A DNA stretch of 50,027 bases. Source: Pleionea sp052032335 (lineage in GTDB: Bacteria; Pseudomonadota; Gammaproteobacteria; Enterobacterales; Kangiellaceae). Below the pieces are notes generated by a model. That model had not been told where the DNA came from and made no database searches. It saw only the letters and a list, made by a program, of their open reading frames with translations. Positions 42,535 through 48,969 of this stretch are shown here, piece by piece; positions within the stretch are counted from its first letter, which is position 1; each line of letters begins with the position of its first letter. The position numbers and the translations under genes are program-made. Where the stretch lies: positions 1 to 50,027 of the forward strand of contig JBPEWV010000182.1 of NCBI GenBank assembly GCA_052032335.1. Direction: 5' to 3'.

Positions 42535-43359
42535 ATGAGAAATAGCATTAAGAAACTTGTAGAAACAACGGCTTTTCAAAATACCATTATCGGAGTGATA
42601 GTGTTGAATGCCATTGTTTTGGGGCTGGAAACCTCGGCTAACGTTATGGCTCATGTTGGCCCGATATTAAAAGTGATCGACAGTGTGATACTGGGCATTT
42701 TTGTTGTCGAGATCGTGTTACGACTTTATGTTTATCGTGTGGCATTTTTTAAAGATTCCTGGAGTTTGTTCGACTTCACCATAGTTGTTATTTCACTTAT
42801 TCCTGCCAGTGGCCCGTTTGCCATTTTACGAGCGCTACGGGTGTTGCGGGTGTTGCGTCTGGTGTCGGTTGCTCCGAGTATGCGTGCTGTGGTGACCGCT
42901 TTGATATCGTCATTACCGGGCATGGGAGCGATTGTTGCATTGTTATCGTTAATTTTTTACGTCTCTGCGGTTATGGCGACCACCTTATTTGGAGAAAATT
43001 TTCCGGAGTGGTTTGGTACCTTAGGAAAAAGTCTATACACATTATTTCAAATTATGACTTTGGAAAGTTGGTCAATGGGGATTGTTCGCCCAGTCATGGC
43101 CGTTCAACCCGAAGCTTGGATGTTCTTCATTCCGTTTATTTTGATCGCCACGTTCACCATGCTCAACTTGTTCATTGCAGTGGTTGTTAACGCCATGCAA
43201 ACCCGACATGAAATGGATCAGGGCAAGTCGGATCGAGAAGTCATTGCAGAAGCGCACGATGAACGCCAAAAGATGTATCAAGAGATGCTGCAGTTACGTA
43301 AAGAAATGAAACAGCTGACGCAAAAACTGGCACAAGAAAATGGTCAATCTGAAACCTGA
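42535..43359 (+). CDS. Voltage-gated sodium channel, NavAb/NaChBac type
   Basis: A 274-residue single-domain channel that assembles as a tetramer. S1-S3 occupy about residues 15-88, and S4 has arginines every third residue (R99, R102, R105, R108). The pore loop carries the sodium-selective filter TLESWS (175-180), identical to NavAb, followed by S6 (about 198-220) and a C-terminal coiled coil (about 235-268) that would stabilise the tetramer. It lies close to a PomAB-like stator and a MATE pump, so a role in Na+ entry for motility or pH homeostasis is plausible. Confidence 0.95.
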   Translation: MRNSIKKLVETTAFQNTIIGVIVLNAIVLGLETSANVMAHVGPILKVIDSVILGIFVVEIVLRLYVYRVAFFKDSWSLFDFTIVVISLIPASGPFAILRALRVLRVLRLVSVAPSMRAVVTALISSLPGMGAIVALLSLIFYVSAVMATTLFGENFPEWFGTLGKSLYTLFQIMTLESWSMGIVRPVMAVQPEAWMFFIPFILIATFTMLNLFIAVVVNAMQTRHEMDQGKSDREVIAEAHDERQKMYQEMLQLRKEMKQLTQKLAQENGQSET

Positions 43360-43383
43360 CTTGCCGATAAACGACAATCTATA

Positions 43384-43430
43384 GGCTGGTAGCGACCAAT
43401 TAACAAAATAACGACTAGGTCTTACCAGCC
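43384..43430. other. Long hairpin in the 344-base gap after the sodium channel
   Basis: GGCTGGTA (43384-43391) pairs with TACCAGCC (43423-43430), continued inwards by GACC (43394-43397) with GGTC (43418-43421), around a 20-base AT-rich loop. No T-run follows. It begins 25 bases after the channel stop, so it may terminate or protect that transcript. The remainder of 43360-43703 has no gene that I can support. Confidence 0.5.
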
Positions 43431-43703
43431 CAATTCCGACCGATTCATCGACATCTTATTCATTCCAAAAACTTGAGTCGCGGTACGCTGCTCCCTTGGT
43501 GTTACTACGACTGGTGGTTATTTATTGGTTGTATAGTGCTTGTTTTTGCTCAGGTTAGAAGTCGCTTTTAGACGAATGGTTGTTTAATGGATGTCGTTTA
43601 AGGCTCATTGCAGGAAGCGAGTAATTCTGCCAACCTCAATCAGTTGTTGCTGGATTGTATTCAGCAATCGGGTTAAACCATAATAACAATAATTGAGGTC
43701 ACT

Positions 43704-44792
43704 ATGTCGATTAAACGCAGTACGTTGTTAATGGTCATTGCACTGATAACGACGGTTATTCACGCCACACCTCATCAAGGGATCGATGCAAAGCTGTTTC
43801 TGGATCAATCCGGTAAACAGAACTCGGAAGACGTCATGGTTCGTCTGTTGTTGCATAATCGCACAGCGGATCCGCAGCCGATTTTAAAATGGTTCCTGCC
43901 CGATGCCGAAGGCAATCTGGAAGAGCCGATTTTAAAAGTGACTAAGAATGGCAAGCCGACTCATTTTCTTGGACCTCATTACAAACGACCAGCACCAATG
44001 GCAGAAGATTATCTGGTGTTGGAAGCGCATGAAAAGCGCACATTTTTTATCAACTTGGCGTCCTGGTACGATTTTTCGGAGCCAGGCGATTATGTCATTC
44101 AGTTACAAGCGCAAAACCGTCGACTGTTTACTCATGTCATCATTGCAGGCGCGTCCCGATTCGATCAACTCGTCAGTCGCTCGGCACTGATATACAAAGT
44201 CTCCAAAGGCAGCACTTCGACCCAGTGCAACCCAAATAAAGAATCTTGTAACTCAGAGCCGGGTGGTGACCCTTCACCACAACCAGCGGTCAATTTTACA
44301 GGACGATGCTCTGCGCAGGAGCAATCAACGGTGTTAGATGCCTTAGTGCAGTCACAACTGATGGCGAATGAGTCGTTAAGTTATTTGAACGCTGCTTTGG
44401 GTGACCGCTACACCACCTGGTTTGGAAGCTACAATGGTGGTCGTTGGGAAACAGCTCGCAACAACTTTGTCGCGATTAAAGATGCGTTGGATAACCAGAA
44501 CAAAACCTTTGATTGCAGCTGTAATAAAGGTTATTACGCTTATGTGTATCCGTCTGAACCGTATAAAATTTATCTGTGTCGCGTGTTCTGGACTGCACCT
44601 CTTGTTGGCACCGACTCGCAAGCCGGTACACTCATTCATGAGATGAGTCATTTTAGTATTGTTGCGGACACAGACGATTATGTGTATGGCCAGGCGGGGG
44701 CAAAAGAGTTGGCCATTACCGATCCTTTCTCTGCAGTCAACAATGCCGATAATAACGAATACTTTGCCGAAAACACTCCGTTTGAAAACTAA
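43704..44792 (+). CDS. Secreted M35 (aspzincin) metalloprotease, copy 1
   Basis: A 362-residue exported protease with signal peptide (cleavage near residue 21), a beta-sandwich N-domain (about 25-160), a cysteine-containing linker (about 178-195), and an aspzincin domain (PF14521-like). The zinc motif is H312-E-M-S-H316, with D325 as third ligand in the GTxDxxYG motif, which here begins DT where copy 2 has GT. Such enzymes include peptidyl-Lys endopeptidases. It is a tandem paralogue of the next gene, and its 5' leader shares short AT-rich stretches with that of copy 2. A type II secretion substrate is plausible. Confidence 0.88.
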   Translation: MSIKRSTLLMVIALITTVIHATPHQGIDAKLFLDQSGKQNSEDVMVRLLLHNRTADPQPILKWFLPDAEGNLEEPILKVTKNGKPTHFLGPHYKRPAPMAEDYLVLEAHEKRTFFINLASWYDFSEPGDYVIQLQAQNRRLFTHVIIAGASRFDQLVSRSALIYKVSKGSTSTQCNPNKESCNSEPGGDPSPQPAVNFTGRCSAQEQSTVLDALVQSQLMANESLSYLNAALGDRYTTWFGSYNGGRWETARNNFVAIKDALDNQNKTFDCSCNKGYYAYVYPSEPYKIYLCRVFWTAPLVGTDSQAGTLIHEMSHFSIVADTDDYVYGQAGAKELAITDPFSAVNNADNNEYFAENTPFEN

Positions 44793-45074
44793 AAATGATT
44801 CGGCTGGTAAGAGCTGTCGGTTTTGGAAGAGATATTTTAATCCTTCAGCTCAGCCCTGAATTGTCAAATCACGCTAGTTTGGCGGGCTTGTTTTAGACCG
44901 CTTTTGCGACGTGCGACAATCCTTTTGCATTTAATGTCGTTTTTAGAACAACTCTGCTTCTAAGTTGTGTCGCCGCCATTTGAAAATGCTCCAAGGAAGT
45001 GCCACGCTGATCCTGTCCTCGTATTAAAAGCAGTTGCGAAGATCGTTGTAAACAATAATAAAAGAGGAATTCCT

Positions 45075-46169
45075 ATGATGATCAGAAAACTACTCACTCT
45101 GTTAATGGGCGTGTGTTTAGCAACCCTGTCGTTCGCTAAAGTGCATGACGGAATAGAGGTTAAACTCAGCATCGATAAGTCGCAGTCAAAAAATACTGAC
45201 GACGTATTCGTAAAGGTTACCGTGCACAATCGAAGCCAGGCCTCGCAAAAAATCTTAAAGTGGTACTTGCCGAATGAGCAAGGCATCATCGAAGACGGTA
45301 TCTTTTCGATCAATCGTGATGGTGAGCCGGTGGCGTATCTTGGGGCGCACTATAAGCGGCCAGCTGCCACCGATAGCGACTACGTTATCTTCGAGAAGAA
45401 TGAGCGACGTACCTACCGTGTCGAGCTGACCGGTTATTACGACTTTTCAGAAGCTGGACAGTACGAAATCCAGTATCAAGTGTATAACTTCGATTTGTTC
45501 AGTCCATCGAAAGGCAACAATGGCAATGCCAAAGGGCAAGATCGATTCACCAAGTTGCGCAGTGACGCCGCGGCCTATATTTATTTAAAGCAGGCACGTA
45601 AAGGTAAACCGTGCAATCCCCGTAAAGAAGATTGTGGTGGTGGCGACCCGGGCAATGGTGAAGACGTTACTTTCACGGGTGGCTGCAAAAACTCTGAGCA
45701 AAACTCCATTATGCAGGCACTGAGCGCTGCCAAAACCATGGCCAACGATTCTGTCAGCTATTTGAACGGCTCGGCCGGTCCGCGTTACACCACCTGGTTT
45801 GGTGAATACAGCTCGAGTCGCTGGAACACGGTTGCGAGTAATTTTGATGCCATCAAAGACGCATTAGATAACAAGCCGAAAACCTTTGATTGCAGCTGCA
45901 ACCAAAATTACTTTGCTTATGTCTATCCGAACGACCCCTATAAAATTTACTTGTGCCGTGTCTTCTGGCAAGCAAGCACCACGGGTACCGACTCAAAGGC
46001 AGGTACCATCATTCACGAGATGAGTCACTTTAACGTCGTTGCTGGTACCGACGATTACGTTTACGGTCAGTCGGGAGCCATGAACCTGGCCGACAGTGAC
46101 CCGGCCAAAGCCACCAAAAATGCCGACAATCACGAGTATTTTGCTGAAAACACACCCAGCTTAGACTAA
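45075..46169 (+). CDS. Secreted M35 (aspzincin) metalloprotease, copy 2
   Basis: A 364-residue paralogue of the preceding gene with the same layout: signal peptide (about 1-21), N-terminal beta domain, Cys/Gly-rich linker (GNGEDVTFTGGCKNSEQ region) and aspzincin domain with H314-E-M-S-H318 and D327 in a canonical GTDDYVYG. The ATG at 45075 follows AGAGGA; the frame stays open back to 44967, but those residues lie before the signal peptide. The 282-base gap to copy 1 contains no gene. A strong terminator follows the stop. Confidence 0.9.
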   Translation: MMIRKLLTLLMGVCLATLSFAKVHDGIEVKLSIDKSQSKNTDDVFVKVTVHNRSQASQKILKWYLPNEQGIIEDGIFSINRDGEPVAYLGAHYKRPAATDSDYVIFEKNERRTYRVELTGYYDFSEAGQYEIQYQVYNFDLFSPSKGNNGNAKGQDRFTKLRSDAAAYIYLKQARKGKPCNPRKEDCGGGDPGNGEDVTFTGGCKNSEQNSIMQALSAAKTMANDSVSYLNGSAGPRYTTWFGEYSSSRWNTVASNFDAIKDALDNKPKTFDCSCNQNYFAYVYPNDPYKIYLCRVFWQASTTGTDSKAGTIIHEMSHFNVVAGTDDYVYGQSGAMNLADSDPAKATKNADNHEYFAENTPSLD

Positions 46170-46178
46170 TCAAGTCTC

Positions 46179-46204
46179 ACCGAGGTGCTTGGCACCTCGG
46201 TTTA
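46179..46204 (+). terminator. Terminator after M35 copy 2
   Basis: ACCGAGGTGC (46179-46188) and GCACCTCGGT (46192-46201) form a 10-bp stem with a 3-base loop, followed by TTTATTCTT. It starts 10 bases after the stop and is a good intrinsic terminator. A related copy lies at 46941. Confidence 0.85.
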
Positions 46205-46370
46205 TTCTTCTTTAATCTTTATCGACCGGCACAAAGTCATTCGGGAATTTTTCAAGAAATTGCTTTTGGATTGTTACTCATTTTTCTGGACCTAGATCTC
46301 GCATTACTCAGTCAGTTTCCCTTTTACTCCCTTTCGTTTAAGCTGTAATCCGTTGTTTCGCTCCTAAACC

Positions 46371-46397
46371 ACACGACGTGTCGCGACATTGTCGTGT
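46371..46397. promoter_or_regulatory. Clustered palindromes upstream of the XRE gene
   Basis: ACACGAC (46371-46377) and GTCGTGT (46391-46397) are inverted arms. Inside are the perfect 10-base palindrome TGTCGCGACA (46379-46388) and CGACA-T-TGTCG (46384-46394). These overlapping CGACA/TGTCG half-sites lie 57 bases before the XRE start, a likely place for an autoregulatory operator. The rest of the 284-base gap (46170-46453) holds the terminator above and no gene. Confidence 0.6.
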
Positions 46398-46453
46398 TCA
46401 AGTGGTTAACTATCTGACATAAATAAGGCTCTCAAACGACAAGGAACTCAATA

Positions 46454-46825
46454 ATGAACATTCAGCAACGCCGGTTAGAGAGAGGCTGGTCGCAAGAAGA
46501 GCTTGCTCGTCACTCAGGGTTGAGTACTCGTACTATTCAACGGATTGAAGGTGGAAATAAAGCTGGGTTGGAATCACTGAAATGCCTTGCCGCGGTGTTT
46601 GAGGTACCCATAAGCACTTTAATGCAGGAGCAAAATACGATGAACAGCGATAGCAACGACGCAGGTAACACGAAGCCCATGATCAATGATATTGAGCGCG
46701 AGGCCATAGAGTTTGCACAATCCTTACTGGCCAATCCGAAAAAGTCGAGTGCAGAGCCGCTTACTAAAATGGAGCGAGACGCGATCAAATACGCAAAGAA
46801 ATTATTGGGCCGATTTAAAATATAA
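46454..46825 (+). CDS. XRE-family HTH regulator with duplicated C-terminal motif
   Basis: A 123-residue DNA-binding protein with a Cro/CI-type helix-turn-helix (about residues 4-56: RRLERGWSQEELARHSGLS, TRTIQRIEGG). The remaining 65 residues hold two similar helices, IEREAIEFAQSLL (about 77-89) and MERDAIKYAKKLL (about 105-117), an internal duplication that may form the dimer interface. The ribosome-binding site is AAGGAAC. Palindromes lie upstream. It is framed by two related terminators, so it is transcribed alone. Its targets are unknown; the flanking M35 and DJ-1 genes are candidates. Confidence 0.85.
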   Translation: MNIQQRRLERGWSQEELARHSGLSTRTIQRIEGGNKAGLESLKCLAAVFEVPISTLMQEQNTMNSDSNDAGNTKPMINDIEREAIEFAQSLLANPKKSSAEPLTKMERDAIKYAKKLLGRFKI

Positions 46826-46940
46826 CTGAGTCGGGATAAACTCGCTCCACTGACCTTGTGGTATTCATCGTATTCTCCGCGTTGATGTTACTTTATCGAC
46901 CAAAGAGGTCAGAGGGGCTTAGGCCGTTATTGAGTGTCTC

Positions 46941-46969
46941 ACCGAGGTGCCTGGTGCCTCGCCTTTTTC
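46941..46969 (+). terminator. Terminator copy after the XRE gene
   Basis: CGAGGTGCC and GGTGCCTCG (within 46943-46961) form a stem with two G-T pairs, followed by CCTTTTTCT. The first 13 bases (TCTCACCGAGGTGC region) repeat the terminator at 46179. It is 116 bases after the XRE stop. Confidence 0.6.
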
Positions 46970-47027
46970 TCATTGTTGCCCTGAAGCGACGATTTCCTGT
47001 CATTTCACAAATTTTTCACAGTGTAAC

Positions 47028-47062
47028 GAGTATTCTTGACGAAACACTCAAGGAGAATACTC
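47028..47062 (+). promoter_or_regulatory. Hairpin that encloses the ribosome-binding site
   Basis: GAGTATTC+TTGA (47028-47039) pairs with TCAA (47048-47051) and GAATACTC (47055-47062), 12 bp in all, with an 8-base loop and a bulge GGA (47052-47054). The Shine-Dalgarno AAGGAG (47050-47055) lies partly in this bulge, and the stem ends directly before the ATG at 47063. An RNA hairpin of this kind would hide the ribosome site; thermometer or regulator control is possible. Confidence 0.65.
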
Positions 47063-48190
47063 ATGAACAGACTGTACGTACTTTTCATTCTAATCATTTT
47101 TACCGGCATTGGCTTTGCCCATGGCGAATCATTGAAACCAAACAAAGTATTGTTGGTTGTATCCAGTTACGGGCTGGATGGTGGTAAAGAGCAGCCCGGT
47201 TATGAGTTCGATGAACTGGCGAAAGCTTACCTGGTTTTTAAAGCGAATGGGTATGATATAGATATCGCCAGTCCGAAAGGAGGGCCAGTAGAGGCGGATC
47301 GATTTGACCCTAACCAACCCTACAATGAGCGTTTTATGGCCGATAAAGTTGCGATGAAGAAACTTGAAAATACGCTATCGAGCTCATCATTAAATTCAGC
47401 GCACTACCTTGCGGTGTATATCATTGGCGGAAAGGGCGCGATGTTCGATTTACCGAAAGATAAAGCACTACAATCACTGATCGCTAATATTTATGAAAAC
47501 AATGGGACAGTAGCTGCTGTGTGTCATGGTCCTGCTGCCTTAGTGAATGTAAAGTTATCTAATGGCAACTATCTTGTTGCTGGTAAATTTGTTAATGGTT
47601 TTACCAATGAAGAAGAAAAAGCCTTTGGTAAAAAATGGGTCAAACACTTTGACTTTATGCTGCAGGACAAACTGATAGAGCGTGGCGCTAAATTTGTTCA
47701 CTCTCCCATGATGTTGAAACATGTAGCGAATGACTCTCGACTAATCACCGGCCAAAATCCCTTTTCAACAGTGGCTACGGCAATAGAAGTGGTTCGATCG
47801 TTAGGAAAAGAACCCGTTGAGCATGTCGCGTATAAAGATGATGCAACGATTGAATTAATTGCTAGCTTACTCAATAATGAGCCTTCAGCGGTAACAGAAT
47901 TGAATGACAATTCAACGAACTATCAGCCTGAGCTTATTGCCATGTACGGCTACTATCGTATGTTGTTTGCTGAGTCAGATGCTGCTGTCGAAAGCGGTGT
48001 AAACTTGATGGAAATAGGCAGTGAGTATGTTGATAATCCAGAAATCGACATAGCATTGGCAACTGGCTATAAAAAAATAGGTCGAATCGAACTGGCTAAA
48101 CAAAAGTTACAGGCGCTGATCAAAGTGTATCCCGATCTAGAACCCGCTAAACAACTTTTAGCGAGTATGGATGCTAAGACATTGAAATAG
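47063..48190 (+). CDS. Secreted DJ-1/PfpI-family protein with TPR-like tail
   Basis: A 375-residue protein with a signal peptide (about 1-20). The DJ-1/PfpI domain (about 27-235) has the Hsp31-like pattern GGKEQPGYEFDEL with a catalytic glutamate, YIIGGKGAMFD, and the nucleophilic cysteine in VCHGPAAL. Hsp31-type relatives are glyoxalases or chaperones; most are cytoplasmic, so the export signal is unusual. The last about 85 residues (YGYYRMLFAESDAAVESGV... KKIGRIELAKQKLQALIKVYP) look like TPR helices, a fusion. The ATG at 47063 has AAGGAG; a TTG at 47036 falls inside the hairpin and is rejected. Confidence 0.85.
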   Translation: MNRLYVLFILIIFTGIGFAHGESLKPNKVLLVVSSYGLDGGKEQPGYEFDELAKAYLVFKANGYDIDIASPKGGPVEADRFDPNQPYNERFMADKVAMKKLENTLSSSSLNSAHYLAVYIIGGKGAMFDLPKDKALQSLIANIYENNGTVAAVCHGPAALVNVKLSNGNYLVAGKFVNGFTNEEEKAFGKKWVKHFDFMLQDKLIERGAKFVHSPMMLKHVANDSRLITGQNPFSTVATAIEVVRSLGKEPVEHVAYKDDATIELIASLLNNEPSAVTELNDNSTNYQPELIAMYGYYRMLFAESDAAVESGVNLMEIGSEYVDNPEIDIALATGYKKIGRIELAKQKLQALIKVYPDLEPAKQLLASMDAKTLK

Positions 48191-48202
48191 ACACCTTTGG
48201 TT

Positions 48203-48245
48203 CCACGTAATAAACATCGATTTATTACGCGGGATATGTCGATGT
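48203..48245 (+). promoter_or_regulatory. Two overlapping inverted repeats before the response regulator gene
   Basis: CGTAATAAA (48206-48214) and TTTATTACG (48221-48229) form a perfect 9-bp stem with a 6-base loop, extended by CC/GG outside one mismatch. A second repeat, ACATCGA (48214-48220) with TCGATGT (48239-48245), uses the loop of the first, so the two are mutually exclusive in RNA. A TATAAC (48249-48254) follows, so as DNA they cover a likely promoter and may be an autoregulatory operator. They lie in the 80-base gap after the DJ-1 gene. Confidence 0.5.
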
Positions 48246-48270
48246 GTTTATAACATTAAAGTGAGACTTA

Positions 48271-48969
48271 GTGAAAAGAATGATGAATTCCAGTCTGCGA
48301 CTACTGCTGGTAGAAGACAATATGGACATTGCAAAGAACATTGCTACGAATTTTGAGCATTTAGGTATCACATTGGATTACGCCGACACTGGCGTTCGTG
48401 GATTGGAGCTCGCATTGAATAATTTTTACGATGTAATTGTTTTAGACTTAATGTTACCAGGCATGGATGGGCTGTCGGTCTGTACGGCTATTAGAGAGAA
48501 AGCCGACCGACACATCCCTATTCTGATGTTAACAGCACGCGACACTCTTCACGATAAACTGGTGGGTTTTGAAAAAGGAGCCGATGATTACCTAACCAAG
48601 CCTTTCGCCTTAGAAGAGTTAACGGTGCGCTGCCAAGCACTCTCTCAAAGAAGTCAATTGACTAAAAGTCATACCTTTAATCTCGGTACCTTATCGATAG
48701 ATAAGTCGCAAAAGAAGGTAAGCAGAAATAATACCACGATAAACCTTAACTCTATTCCATTCGAAATATTAATGGTACTCGCCGATGCTTACCCTAGAGT
48801 CGTATCGCGTTCAGAATTGTGTGAACGCATTTGGGGTGATGATCTTACCGATTCCGATTCGCTGAGATCACATATTTATCAACTCAGAAAGTTGATTGAT
48901 AAACCGTTTGTAAAACCGATGATTAAAACCGTCCACAGCGTTGGTTTCGTATTGGAGAGCGACGAGTGA
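48271..48969 (+). CDS. OmpR/PhoB-family response regulator
   Basis: A 232-residue two-component regulator. The receiver domain (about 9-120) has the acidic pair E15-D16, phospho-acceptor D59 in LDLMLPGMDG and K110 in LTKPF. A winged-helix trans_reg_C domain follows (about 135-230, with ERIWGDD and RSHIYQLRKLIDKP). The start is GTG at 48271; ATG at 48280 is an alternative. Its stop overlaps the next start (GTGA), so it is translationally coupled to the sensor kinase. Its own promoter region carries inverted repeats. Confidence 0.93.
   Translation: MKRMMNSSLRLLLVEDNMDIAKNIATNFEHLGITLDYADTGVRGLELALNNFYDVIVLDLMLPGMDGLSVCTAIREKADRHIPILMLTARDTLHDKLVGFEKGADDYLTKPFALEELTVRCQALSQRSQLTKSHTFNLGTLSIDKSQKKVSRNNTTINLNSIPFEILMVLADAYPRVVSRSELCERIWGDDLTDSDSLRSHIYQLRKLIDKPFVKPMIKTVHSVGFVLESDE

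Noticed and set aside
46858..47187. A 109-residue frame across the gap before the DJ-1 gene
   Set aside because: It crosses a terminator and overlaps the signal peptide of the DJ-1 gene; the composition looks non-coding.
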